From: Brachypterus glaber
Taxonomy: Eukaryota > Arthropoda > Insecta > Coleoptera > Kateretidae
Reading direction: 5' to 3'
Assembly (NCBI GenBank): GCA_958510825.1
Contig: OY294049.1
Span: forward strand, 39,026,774-39,090,773
Length of the DNA stretch: 64,000 nucleotides
Part shown: one piece after another, positions 32,701 to 44,081 of the stretch
Layout: each line of letters begins with the position of its first letter
Numbering within the stretch: the stretch's first letter is position 1
The notes under the pieces: generated by a model
Seen by the model: the letters and a program-made list of their open reading frames with translations, nothing else
What the model was told of the DNA's origin: nothing
Databases searched by the model: none
Position numbers and translations under genes: made by a program

Positions 32701-35700
32701 ATTTCAAAAAATTATATTTCAAATAAAAGCTCTTTTTAAGCCCTACAAAAAATGTTTTATACAGTTTTTGCTTGAATATAACGTTTTTGGAGATACATAC
32801 TTTCAAAATTTAATAAATTATGCAACACATAGGTGTATTAATGGTTGCCTATTCACACAACTTCCTATTTCATAACGTTTCAAATTAGTGCCTAGTGCCG
32901 ATGTTTTGACAAGGTGCTTGCAATTGTTGAGCTGGTTTAATTTGGAATTGCCCTTAAATCTAGGGTATCCAAAAAAGGACCTGAAGACATAATACTTCTG
33001 TATTGTTTTAGTACTATAAGCAAAAGTACAACGTAAATGTGCGGGTTCCTAACCAGCCCATGTTGATCTCAAAATCGAAGCCCAGGGAAATCAGGGCCGG
33101 CATGTCCGAAACGCTCTACCTGATCCCCGAGCTTTGCAAAATGACGGGCTTGACGGACCGTCAGCGCGAAAATTTCCATTTGATGAAGGCCATGGCCCAG
33201 TACACGAGAGTCGACCCGAAAACGAGGATGGCCAAATTAATGCAGTTCAGCGAGAAGCTGAAACGTAACCCGGACTGCGTGACCGAGATCAGGAGATGGG
33301 ATCTGGCCCTGGCCGACTCGTTGGTAAGTGTCTATTAATCAGGGGTTCCAAATGTCCTAAAAAGTCCTAAAATGTTGTCATTTCCCTAAATAAATAAATA
33401 AACTTTTTGCACGACCAAGACTAAAACCTAATTTTACGCTTTCATTTTCGGGACTAAACTTGCCGTTTTTCTCCCTAGGGAATAAAAATCACGGTAACCT
33501 TGATAACATTAAAATATTATACTATGTGCTTTGTTAGTTTAAAAATTAGGTTTGGTGGTGTTTTGTAATAAATTAGCGATTCAAACCAATTTATTTGATT
33601 TTAACAAAGAAAATAACATTGTTATAACAATTTATACATAACTTAAAATTTATCATCTTCGTCCATTTTTTTGACGTTTGTGTCAACCATATTAAAAAAC
33701 AATTGAAATCGCGATAGCCATGAAACTGACTTCGCAATTTACAAGCATCTTGATTAAATTACGAAAATAAAACAATTTTAGACGCGTGGTTTTTAATTTT
33801 AATTTTATCTACCTACCTAAATTATGTTTGGTCCCGCAAATAATAGTGTATATACCTCAGGACTAAACTTGGCTGTTTTAGTCCTTTGCATTTCTGTTTC
33901 CCTCGCTCGCTCAGGAAACAGCGGGACTAAAACAGCCAGTTTAGTCCCTTGGTATATAAATAACTATTATTTGTTCCAATCGATCAATTTACATTGATTT
34001 AGGACAAGTCAGAAACAAAAGGAAAAAAAAATTAACAAATTAGAAATTGTATGACAAAAACTCCTCAACCGAGGAAAATGCATTTAAAATCAAAATATTT
34101 TTAATAGTTTTCATATACAAATTATATCTCAAATCTCTTATCTGCCTAGGCAGTTTATTGTATAAAACCGCGCCAAAATAGTAGGGATTCTTTTTTTGTA
34201 ATTCCAGTCTATGAATGGGGATTCAATATTAGTACCATGACGTGTTTCATAACCATGAGAATTATTTAATAATTTGAATTTATTTATATTTAATTTAACA
34301 AATTTTAACATTTCCAAAATATAGAGACTTGGGAAAGTTAATAAGCGTTTGTTTATAAATGTATTTTTACATGATTCCCTAAATTTTAATCCTAACATAT
34401 TTCTTATGGCCTTTTTTTGAATAACAGATGTAGATGCATTACCCCATAAAATAATTGCATATCTTACTACAGATAAGAAATTAGACATATAGAACATCTT
34501 CACTACATATTTGGTGTAGTCTTTTCTAAAACTTTGCCAAAAAACGCTCGAAATGTCCTACAGTTTTTAATGAATTATAGTTTTGTGCTATTTTTTTTGA
34601 ACTTGTAAAAACTACTTAACCGCTTTTTCTTGCTTAAACTATTTTTTTCAATTTTCTACTAAAAAATCCTAAAATTTTCAAAATTTTCTTTTAAAGAAAT
34701 TTTGATATTTTGTAACTTCGGGGGTAAACATTAAATTAGGAAAATTGCAGCCAAATTAAATGACCAGTTTCGAAGAAAAACGCTTTTAAAAATCTAATTT
34801 TATGACAGATTTTTTGACGTATATTAAGGTTATTTTTTACTTACGTAAATATTGACTTAATTAGCCGTTTTAAGTTTATTATACTCTATTAATTAAAGAA
34901 CATGCAAGATAAATATTACATAAAAGGCTTTATTATCATTTACTTACATGTGGTTCTATAAAAATTTTAAAACTTTGTGAAACTTCCACATGCTGGCATT
35001 TTCCACGTGTTTGCTAATTATCTGCATATTTTCTGTTAGATTTTTGCTTGATTATGTTGAAACATGGTTTGGTACATCGACAAATATTTTATAATTATAT
35101 ATTTTAGATTTTTTGATGTGCGAGGTTCTTTGTCCTAATATTTTTATTTTTTTTTGTCCTAAAATCCTAAAAAAACTCAATATTTTAGTTTCCTCAATGT
35201 TTATATAAAAAAATATATTTTAGTGAAAAAATAATTCTTGTAAGGGAACGTTCAAGTATTACGTAACGCAAATTGTACCAAAATTCATACACTTCATACC
35301 CCGGTTGTCGCGTTATTATAGATTATAGATATTTCATTTTTTGGCTATCCCCTCTAATAGGGGATGTGCCAAAATATGAAATCTCTACAGCCTTGAATAA
35401 CGCGAGAACCAGGGTATGAATTGTATGAATTTTGGTACATTCTGCGTTACGTAATACTTGAAAGTTCCCTAAGGCTGCAATCACCGTGCATTCAATCTCG
35501 GATTGGCTGATTTTAGGTGAAATTTGACGCCCGAGTTCTGAAAGACGAGGCGATCGTGACGGGTCGCGGTAAAAAGACCGACGCCGGCGAAAAGGCCGAC
35601 TGGACGTCGGTCTTGCGTAACATGTCGATGTTCCACGCGGGCCAGATGGACCGCATGGCCGTGGTTTGCCCGAGCAAGTGCAGCAGCGCCTGCAATGAAT

Positions 35701-38700
35701 TTATCGGCGTGCTCAAAAAGGTAAGTTTTTTTTCTCAAATTAATGAAAATTTTTTGTCGGATTCAGTTTCAGCTACCAAAAAAAAAATAATAAATTTAAA
35801 TTTTTTCTTTATTGAAATTTAGTAAAAACTGGCTAAAAACCTTTATTTAAAAAGATTTTGTTACCTAAAATTATTGAAAATCGTTTTATTTTGCTTTCAT
35901 TAAGCCCAGTTTTCACCAACTTGTGGGTAAAAAATCCTTTATCCAACACCTTCACAGAAACACTTGTTTTGAGCACTATTTTAAATGTCAAAAGTGAGTT
36001 TTTTTTTCACTAGTGACTAAAAAATTTTTCACCCACTCTTTTACGTACAGCTTTTGATCTCACCCAAAATTAGTTACATACCCTATTAATTAAGTATTAT
36101 AACTATTTTATAAATAGAAGCACGTTAACTAAACCATAAAAATTAAAGAAACCCCCAAATTATTCTTTAGTTACTGTTTTTATTAAAAATTCTGTGATCA
36201 CCGCGTCTATTTTGACGTTTGTAAGAAATGTAAAACTAGCAATTGTTTATTTTTAATAGGAATACTTAGGCCATGGCTACCTATTATTTTAGTATTAAGA
36301 AAACTTAATCTTAATATTTTTGACATAATTTTTCGCAAAATTATGGATTTTTATTTAAAAATAAAAGGTGTTGGATAAAATTAAATTCTCAACTCGTGTA
36401 TTAAGTGAATTTTTGCACTTAATACACTAGTTAAGAAAATAACTATTTTTAGTATAAGTTATTTTCGTGGCCACCATGTTAATCAATTTTTCTGTTCTGT
36501 TTTAAAATTTATTGCTTTTCATAACTCGGATCATTTTAGCCACTTTTATTTCGAGTTTTATTTATATGAAATGATTATAATACCATTATATAAATAAAAA
36601 CAAATCTATAACATTAACCTCAAAACAAGTGGTTTACCCTTTTCCGGATTCATCCACCAAGGTACATCAAAAACAGCATATTTCGGTTGTAAAATCAATT
36701 TTAAAAGTTAGAACAGTTCCAAATGTATTAATAGTTTCATAACAAACACATTTCACATAAATTGGTCGTTGCAGCATTTATTTTCGCTGAGGCTGATGTG
36801 ACATCGTTCACGAATGAAGTAAATACAAATTTATTGCTTTTTTTACGTTTCTGGACGTTTTATATTCAAAAAATATGATTTCCGTAAAAAAAATATCTGT
36901 CTGTCGGTCTGTGTCCGGGAAATTTCTGACCACGATAACTCAAGAACGCTTCGGGCTAAAGACTTCAAATTTCGATCATAGGTTGATTATCCAAAGCTCT
37001 AGGCTGGGATTGTTTTTGGTAAATCGGGTTTAAATGTAAAATGTGGTAAAAACATTTTTTTTTAAACTTTTTTTTTGATTTTTTTTACTATTTTTTATTT
37101 GATTTTAATGAACCTAGGCCTATAGGAGAAAGTATGATTTTGTTGGCAGCAGTCATTCTCGACCCAAATTCATTTTCGAGAAAAAAGCTGAAATGAAACA
37201 ATTTTTTACAGGTTTGTTCCGGTCTTCAATGGTCCGTGGGCAATCCAAGGGTCTTTGAAATCAGGGACGATAGAGCTAGTACTTACCTGGACGAACTCGA
37301 AAAAATCGTCAGTTTTAACCCGCCCCCGACCCTAATCTTGTGCGTTTTGCCCTCTATGACCCAAGACAGATACGCGGCTATCAAGAAAAAATGTTACGTG
37401 GACAGGGGCATTCCGAACCAGGTCGTTTTGGCCAAAAATCTGACCAAGGGAATGAGTATTGCGACCAAAGTTGCGATTCAGTTGAACTGTAAGATTGGAG
37501 GATCCCCATGGTCGGTTATTATGCCGCTCAGCGGACTTATGGTCGTAGGGTACGACGTTTGCAGAGATACGGCAAACAAAGGTAAGAAATTTAGGGATAA
37601 AATGTTTTATCCAATACATACAGATAATAAGACAATTACCAGCTTTATTTTAAATAGATAAACTCAATAATAACCCCCGCGTGGCTTTTACTTTATTGAG
37701 TGAATAATTACTTATTTTACCCACTCAACTGTCACTTGTCAAATTATTTTCTTATAAATGTCATTAAAATTTTTTATAAAAATATGAATTCCTAAGCTAT
37801 TTATTGGATAAAACCTTGTATGGCACTCATGGGTAAACCGATATTGCCCTCTCGAAAATTAACCTGCTTGGCTGGGCAATATCTTACTTTACCCACTAGT
37901 ACCATAAATAACTATTTCTTCAAGCGTACTAAAATGTTCATATTTTATAACTGAACACACTAGCTAAAAGTGATCTATTTTTTTACAGTAAAAAATGAGT
38001 TCATTGTTGTACGCCGTAAAAAAAAAGTTAGTTAGCAAAACCACCACTGGCGGCAGCACTCTTGACTTTGATGACAGCCATACTTCAAAATTGTTTGTTT
38101 ATTATGTAAACAGGTGGTTGACTCGTTCAGATTTCGCGTCGTCCGTAAATTCTACAGACTAGTAAAAAAAGCTTCACTTTCTTCTTATATACTATTTTTA
38201 TAGAAAATTCGAGTTTTCCAAAATCGCCAAAAAAACGTCCTAGACAAAAAATTCTTGGATACAAATGTGTTTCATGAAAAAATAAACTTTAAAAATATCT
38301 GTCCGTCCGTCTGATGTCACGTTTTTTGTGAACACGATAACTCAAGAACCAATTATCCCATCGAATCGAAATTTTTAGGAAAATTCAAGATCTATTGTTT
38401 TTTAGAAAAAATTGTTAATTTTTTTTTTGAAAAAAATTTGACGGACGGACAGTAGTCGATAAATTGATTTTTCGAATGTACAGGGTGTTCCAGAAAAAAG
38501 TTACAAAATTTTAAGGGGCGATTCTAGGTCCAAAAATATGAAAAAAAAATCTTATAAAAGTTGGTCCGGAAATGAGCCCTAAGGGAGCTACGACCCTCCT
38601 ACCCAAGTAACACGATTTATTACTGCCAGCAACATAGAGGTTCTAAAACGGTTATTAAATATCTTTTATGTTACTTGTAGTCTCTTAACGGTTCTATTAG

Positions 38701-41700
38701 ATAGTATTACTATAGATTTCGAAGGTGTTAAGAGTGTGTTATAGAACTAGTAGCGGGTCCAAAGTCCAAACAAAGCGGGTCTATAACGGTGCTATATCAC
38801 GATATATCACCAAATTCTTATTACTACCAGTAATATTCATTGGCAATGGAGAGTGATATACCACCATTTTGTGTTACATGGGTAAGGGTATATCTAAAAA
38901 GCAGTTTTTATTTAATATCTTTGAAACCTTAAATATAATTTTTTTTTCGCACCCCTCTGGGGGAAACATCCATAAAAAATATAGGTTAAGCTTTTGGCAA
39001 GATTCTTATTTAAAATTGGGGTTGGAATACATAGTTCAAAGGTTCGCTCTTATCTCAAAAGTTAAGAAGTTGTATCAAAAGTTCATTTTCGTTCCTATTC
39101 ACTCCGTTTTACGGTACATGAAATTTTGGAAAAAATATTTCGCCATGACACTTTCTTCTTTCCAAGATTGCTCGAAAGTAAAAAATCGGATAATTCCGAC
39201 ATGGAATATTGTCCATTATAACTCCCACGTTTTTTGCTCCAGGTAAGAGTTTCGGCGCGATGGTCGCCTCGATGGATAAACAAGTTACCAGATACTTCTC
39301 CATGTCTATGGAACATAAAATGGAAGAAGAATTGTCCGATAATTTTTCCGCTTTTTTGATCCTTGCATGTGAAAGATATAAGGAACAAAGTGATGACAAA
39401 AGATATCCGGAAAGGATTTTGATCTACCGTGACGGTGTCGGCGATGGTCAATTGCCCTACGTCTACGACCACGAGGTATAATTTTTTTCTTTATTATTCT
39501 TTTTTTTATATTTTCATTTTTTTTTCTAATTTTTGGTATTTTTTTTTCTTTTTTTACTTTCTGATAAAAAAAATCTAAAGTTTCTTTTGCTTAAATCATC
39601 TTAATTTTTTATTTTTTAAGGTGTTTTTTCATGATAATTTTTTTTGTAAACTTTTTTCTTCTTTTTTTTTCTTAATGTTTTTTTTTCCAAAAAATGTCAA
39701 TTTTTTGTGCTAATTCTTTTTTCTTTAACCCTCTAATAACGTAAATTAACAGGGCATTTTATATTTAAAAATTAATTTGTAACTACAGTTTTTTATGTGA
39801 ATTAACACAATATATCTGATAGTGTTTGACCGCTCAAGAACTAATGCACATCAAAATTGTCCTATAATGGCATGTTTATCTACTTTTAATGTTTACCTGA
39901 ATAATATTGATATCCACGCATTGAAACTGCCTTCTTTTAAAAATATTGTAAAGGAAATACTTCCTAACTCAATTAGAATCAATAATTGATTCTCTCACTC
40001 ATATATTTATATATTATATTATTATGTATTATATATATACTATAGTAGATTTTTAATTCTTCTAGTTTATATATTATGTTAGATTATATATTTTTCCTGT
40101 AATTGGGCTTGTCCTGTTGGAAATAAATGAATATTATTAAAAACTATTTACAGAAACATTCCTTCTAAATTTACTGTAAATTTACATTGAATTAGCGTTT
40201 CACTGTAAATTAAATGTAAAATTTCAGTGTGTTCACTGACAAATTATATTGAATTTGCAGGTCACTGTAAATTATGTGTAAAATTACATTGATTTCACTG
40301 TAATTTAATTTACAGTGAAATGTAAATTCCTTGTAAATTTACATCAAATTTACATTTCACCATGTAAAATATATGTAAAATTACAGTGATTTCAATGTAA
40401 TTTAACATAAAATTCACAGTGACATGTAAATTAAATGTAAATTAAACGTGAATTTACTGTAAATTTACATTGAATGTAAATTCTATGTAAAATTACGGGT
40501 GACACCCATTTCTACTCATCACATCTCTACTCACGCACATCTCTACTCACACATCTCCACTCACACACATTTCTACTCACACAAAACTACGCAAACACAT
40601 ATCTACTCACATATATCTACTCGCTCACATGTCTACTCATTGTCATATACTTTGACATTTATTTAATTAGAACTAGAGTACCATGGCGGAACAAAGCACT
40701 AATCTAAATTAATTTAATATTTTTTTCTGTAATGTAAACTCGGCGCATTATCTATCTGAGTAACAAATGGGATCAAGGAAGCTATGATCAGTGGTTTAAA
40801 AATGACTTTTAGAGATATTTTTATTACGCATTGTGCTTTTGATCATTTTTGACATTTAGATTAAAATAACTGTCATGTTACGTCTTACAAATAATTATAA
40901 AAAGTTTTTAAAAAGTGGAAGTTATAATAAAAGTAAGTTTTGTCATTTATAATATGCTATTAAATAAAATTTTACCCTACCTGAGCTTAAATGATGTTTT
41001 TTAAATAAAATTATTAACTTTTTTATGTTAACTCGCCAAAAAAATATTTTTACATCGTTTACTGTGAAACCCTTATTTAGCACTGTATTATATTGCTTGA
41101 TTTTTACAAAATAGTTGTAGATTGATACTTTAGTTTCCTTTTTAAAGATTTTTCTTGTAATTTCTTCTTGCTTTTTAATAATTATTTGGATTTTTTTTAA
41201 ACGTCAAAATAATTTTTGTTGAAACTTGATAACTACCTTACATAGGGAATTAAATTTATTCTACCAACAAATAAACATCAGATTCTGCGTGTAGTTTAGC
41301 TTATAAGTTTATTTATTGCAAGCAAAATTTATTATGAGGTTTTTACTACTATTAATAGTAACATAGAATTAGGTAAAATTTGTTTTCAATAAATAAACTT
41401 GTAAGCTAGAAAAAAAAATATTAAATAAAATTTAGTTAGTGCTTTGTTCTGCCATGGTATCCTAGTTTTAATCAAATCAAGATGACTTTAATCAAATAAA
41501 TGTCAAAGTATATGACAAATCAAATAAATGTCAAAGTATATGACAGTGAGTAGAGATGCGTATGGGTAGAGATATGTGTTGAGTAGAGTTTTGTGTGAGT
41601 AGAGATGACACATCATGTGTTTGAGTAGAGTTGTGTGTGAGTAGAGATGTGTGTAAGTAGAACTGTGCGTGAGTAGTGATATGTGTCATCCGAAATTTTA

Positions 41701-44081
41701 CATTGATTTTAGGGGGGTTTCTGATAAAATCGATCTTTTTTTAAAAGATTTTTTTTTTCATAGAAAAAATTATAATTTAATGTAGGGCTTTCTTATACAT
41801 CTTCAATGTAACATAAAATTTATAGTGATGTAAATTTAATTTAAACTTACCTGTAATTGTGTGAAAATACATAAAATCGTAAATATTACCGTTTCTGTTT
41901 TTATGCGAAATTACATGGTTTTTTTTCGGTGTAGGTCATGACGATTAAAAAAAAGCTGAGCGAGAACATTTACAAGGGCCAGCCGCTGAAGATGGCGTTC
42001 GTGGTCGTGTCGAAACGAATTAACGCGAGATTCTTCGCCGGAGCCAGTAACCCGCCCCCCGGCACGGTGGTGGATGACGTGGTTACGTTACCCGAAAGGT
42101 AAGTTTCATTTATTGTTAGTAAAAAAAACAATGAAAAATTTTTATTGCTTTTTTTTTTCGTTTCTCGGCGTTTTAAATCAAAATTTTTTTATTGTTTTTT
42201 TTTTCGTTTCTTGATGTTTTATATAAAAAAAATTGAAAAAATTTTATTCCTTTTTTACGTTTGGACTTTTTATATCGTCGGCTTACCTATCGATATTTTC
42301 AAAATTTTCAGGAAACGTAAAAAACGATTTATTTTAGTGATTTATACTTATAAATATTTTTTCTACGACTGTTTTAGAATGTAAGCAAATACACACACTT
42401 TTCAAACACAGAATGAATCCATTCTAGCTCTAGATACCGTATCAAGTGTTAGAATGAGCACATCTAGTGCCATGTCTCGTTTATAAAAGTAAAGAAAACT
42501 GTAGCAAAATTAGCAAAAATATATATATTTTACAATGAAATATTGAATAATTTAATGCAATTTAAAGTTTTGCGTTAAAATTACATAAAGTTTATTAGTT
42601 TTTCTTGATATTTGACCAGTTTTTTTATCAATTTAGTTCAAAAAATTAAAACTGCTCCATCTATTGTTAAATATTTAAACCTGATACCTGTCACAACAAT
42701 CTGACATAACCTTCAATTTTTGCATTATAATTTGTAAATATGTGCTAAAATTAAATGAAAATCTTTTTTAGCTACTGATTTGTTAAAATTATTAAATAAC
42801 ATTAATTGCATTATTTAAAAATATGGGTTTTGTTGCATTTACAATCTCGAGTCACAAAAACATTGTTTTTAACCTTGTCCGCAGTTTAAAGCCATACAGT
42901 GTTTCATATTTGCAGTCGAAGAAAAAGTATAGTCTACAACACGTATGGAATAGTCATTCCGCGCTCGCGGGACCGTCATACTCGCCTGCCATGACAAACC
43001 TTCCGCTCGCGCGTCTTTTCCATACTAGTTATAGAATATACTATTTTGGTACCTTAAAGAGCACCTAATTCGTTAATGTATTTAAATCATTTCGTTCTTA
43101 AGTATTTTTAAATTCAAGAAAAATCGGTATAGCTACTTGACATTCTAAAAATGACACATTTTAGAGGTAAATTTACCTAAACCTAAGGCCATACATAAGG
43201 GGATATGGAATCTAGTTTAAAATTATCCCAAGTTCTAGACTGGGATTGTTTTTGGTAAAAACCGGGGTGGGGTAAAACCAATTTTTTTCAAAAAACTTCA
43301 ATTTCTACATTTTTGAAATTAAAAAAGTGTCTATTAAATTATAGAATAATGTACAGGGTGTCCCATTTGGGAAACACAAGTTACATAGTTCTCTGCATGA
43401 AACAAAGTCTTCGACGAAATGGGAAGGAATCATTCGCGCTCTCTTCTTTCCGTCAAAAGCGTTATAAGGCGTGCGTGCCTGCAACGGGCCTCCCACTTGC
43501 ACACACATTCCAAACATATTTCCCGTAGCCACAGACAGGGGCGGATTTATTTCATTTTAAGGGGGGGCATCCTTAAAGAAAAAAATTGTGCATTCACCAA
43601 AAATATAATTTTGAAGGTATTTCTATGCCCCATGCCTCCCTCTAAATCTTGAGAAAAAATTTCATTGAATTGCAAATTTGGCTTTTGCAAAAACTATAAA
43701 AGGTAAAAAATAACGATCAAAGAAGTATCAAGTTATTTGTTTCACCGTGTACATTATAAAATTCTGAAACAACGAAATAACTTTTTGAAAATATACAATT
43801 AACATTTTCCTTTCAGGTACGATTTCTTCATCGTATCCCAATGCGTGCGAGAGGGCACGGTCTCCCCCACGTCGTACAACGTGATCGAGGACACGATGGG
43901 CCTCGACGCGACCAAAATGCAAATTTTGACCTACAAACTTTGCCACATGTATTTCAATTGGTCGGGAACGGTCAGAGTGCCCGCCCCCTGTCAATACGCC
44001 CACAAATTGGCATTTTTGACCGCCCAACATCTCCACAGGCCCGCCCACAGGGCTCTGGAGACAACCCTGTACTACTTGTAA
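26794..44081 (+). CDS. PIWI-clade Argonaute (Aubergine/Piwi/Siwi-like), complete, 10 coding exons
   Basis: Coding exons are 26794-27006, 28844-29066, 29230-29627, 30038-30349, 33012-33323, 35517-35720, 37212-37581, 39243-39475, 41935-42098 and 43817-44081, all in phase, about 897 residues. The protein would bind piRNAs and silence transposons, mainly in the germline. The N-terminus ([17 protein letters not shown]) is RG-rich, the usual target of arginine dimethylation and Tudor binding, and more RGG motifs follow to about residue 135. The PIWI-type start of the structured part, [14 protein letters not shown], comes at about 146; PAZ lies at about 280-420, MID ([24 protein letters not shown]) at about 600-660, and PIWI after that. 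Slicer residues are visible: GYDVCRDT (about 669), IYRDGVGDG (about 740) and AHKLAFLTA (about 872); the Glu of the tetrad probably lies in or near an EEEL cluster. The tail ends TLYYL, as usual for the family. I cannot separate Aub from Piwi by eye. Confidence 0.95.
27807..28524. mobile_element. mariner-type MITE, family F copy 2 (PIWI intron)
   Basis: The ends are CAGAGCGGTCCAAAAGTCAC and GTGACTTTTGGACCGCACTG, with TA on both sides (27805-27806, 28525-28526). It aligns throughout with 9433-10111, including the CCCCCATGCCCCCCTGC arm. Located between coding exons 1 and 2. Confidence 0.88.
29675..29985. repeat. degenerate minisatellite of GGTTTTAACYGGTTAAAA units (PIWI intron)
   Basis: About eight degenerate copies of a palindromic unit (GGTTTTAACTGGTTAAAA and variants such as GGTTTAACCGGTTAACA) spaced 25-50 bases apart fill most of the intron after the 29230-29627 exon. 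Each unit is near-palindromic. Confidence 0.75.
30479..31726. mobile_element. TIR element (about 1.25 kb) with TAGGGTAG ends (PIWI intron)
   Basis: The left end TAGGGTAGGATCACCGG, continuing into GGTTTTAGCCACTGCACTGG, is mirrored by GGTGGCTATAACTGGGGTAT and CTACCCTA on the right. TTTTAGCCA/GGCTAAAAC words also recur internally (30893-30960, 31480-31530). No long open frame. Confidence 0.65.
31955..32925. repeat. dispersed repeat family B, copy 2, interrupted by a SINE (PIWI intron)
   Basis: Same order of blocks as 3587-4150: CGGCACTTAGTACTACTAAG hairpin, CATTTCTCGACGTTTTAGAC, AAGATATCGACAATCGG, AGCTCTTTTTAAGCCCTA and GTGCCGATGTTTTGACA at the end. The SINE at 32397-32642 splits it at GATATTGG. 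Confidence 0.75.
32397..32642 (+). mobile_element. tRNA-derived SINE, copy 3, with ATATTGG target duplication
   Basis: The head has AGAATTAGCTCAGCGGTC (A-box) and GTTCAAACCTCACTGG (B-box); the body AAGTCAATTAAAGCCGGTGG and tail ACGAGGTTAAAAACAAAC match the other two copies. ATATTGG stands on both sides and occurs once in the empty-site copy near 3901-3910. Despite the tRNA-like head, no complete cloverleaf gene is implied. Confidence 0.9.
33837..33974. mobile_element. hairpin MITE with GGACTAAAAC arms (PIWI intron)
   Basis: GACTAAACTTGGCTGTTTTAG pairs with CTAAAACAGCCAGTTTAGTC; the outer TATATACC and GGTATATA and an inner GTTTCCCTCGCTCGCTCAGGAAAC extend the stem. A related solo arm lies at 33461-33480. 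Confidence 0.7.
34060..34505 (-). pseudogene. non-LTR retrotransposon (LINE) fragment, C-terminal part of ORF2
   Basis: The minus-strand open frame 34503-34138 reads through motifs typical of the region after the reverse transcriptase domain of Jockey/RTE-like elements: [22 protein letters not shown] and [14 protein letters not shown]. It is truncated at both sides and lies antisense in a PIWI intron. No endonuclease or catalytic RT motifs remain, so it is a dead fragment. The exact clade is not resolved. Confidence 0.75.
35244..35469. mobile_element. MITE family E copy 3 (PIWI intron)
   Basis: GGGAACGTTCAAGTATTACG and CGTAATACTTGAAAGTTCCC ends flanked by TAA/TAAG. It resembles 11033-11276 over its whole length, including a GAAATCTCTACAGCC block. 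It ends only about 47 bases before the exon at 35517. Confidence 0.85.
35721..37211. other. PIWI intron, mostly unassigned AT-rich sequence
   Basis: No clear TIR element. The part at about 36830-37045 (TTTTTACGTTTCTGGACG, GTCCGGGAAATTTCTGACCA, GCTGGGATTGTTTTTGGTAA) belongs to a dispersed family also seen at about 11440-11600, 53385-53475 and 57860-57965. Confidence 0.5.
38481..39000. mobile_element. mariner-like MITE relative, left half, split by a nested MITE
   Basis: Starts TACAGGGTGTTCCAG and carries TTGGTCCGGAAATGAGCCCT as in 23481-24212 and 46834-48382. After ACGACCCTCCTA it is interrupted and resumes at 38885 with AGGGTATATCTAAAAAGCAG, the counterpart of AGGGTGCATCTAAAAAGTAG at 46938. 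The right half is missing or unrecognisable. Confidence 0.65.
38602..38882. mobile_element. nested MITE (about 281 bp) with CCCAWGTAACAC ends
   Basis: The left end CCCAAGTAACACGA and the right end TTGTGTTACATGGG pair; TA stands on both sides. The related uninterrupted sequence at 46918-46945 reads straight through this point, giving the empty site. The interior has repeated ATAACGGT and ATATCAC words. Confidence 0.75.
40150..40495. repeat. minisatellite of TGTAAATTTACA-type units (PIWI intron)
   Basis: About a dozen degenerate units built on ACTGTAAATTTACATTGAAT and its reverse complement follow one another; similar units reappear at 41695-41850 on the other side of the inverted repeat 40498-41692. 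The array is therefore split by, or part of, that larger structure. Confidence 0.7.
40498..41692. mobile_element. large foldback element (about 1.2 kb) with tandem CTACTCAC repeats in both arms
   Basis: Left arm: repeated ACATCTCTACTCACRC units (40510-40645), then CATATACTTTGACATTTATT, then GTACCATGGCGGAACAAAGC. Right arm: GCTTTGTTCTGCCATGGTA, then AAATGTCAAAGTATATGAC (present twice), then GTGAGTAGAGATG units. The arm order is mirrored, so pre-mRNA would form a hairpin with a loop of roughly 700 bases. No open frame. Confidence 0.8.
42374..43060 (+). mobile_element. dispersed element, family D (plus-oriented copy, last PIWI intron)
   Basis: Full-length match in reverse complement to 8125-8875. 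The right end carries ACACGTATGGAATAGTCATT, then CGCGCTCGCGGGACCGTCAT. Located in the intron before the final PIWI exon. Confidence 0.7.
43061..43816. other. end of last PIWI intron, unassigned
   Basis: A fragment starting ACAGGGTGTCCCATTTGGGA (about 43351) resembles a mariner-like terminus, but no matching right end was found. The remainder shows no recognised feature. Confidence 0.4.

Larger units (their letters stand above)
37582..39242. other. PIWI intron with dispersed repeats
   Basis: The 37740-37930 part resembles 18950-19140 (ATTAAAATTTTTTATAAAAA, TTCCTAAGCTAT, CCATAAATAACTATT). The 38190-38450 part belongs to the AACTCAAGAACC/GACGGACGGAC dispersed family. The rest is a mariner-like half element with a nested MITE, annotated separately. 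Confidence 0.55.

Noticed and set aside
37332..37619. Minus-strand open frame over the MID-domain exon
   Set aside because: Antisense shadow of a PIWI exon with no family resemblance.
40150..40640. CRISPR-like regular repeats
   Set aside because: Units are degenerate, contiguous and near-palindromic with no unique spacers; this is a eukaryotic minisatellite and foldback arm.
43728..44048. Minus-strand open frame of 106 codons
   Set aside because: Shadow of the last PIWI exon, whose plus-strand reading carries the catalytic His motif and family C-terminus.
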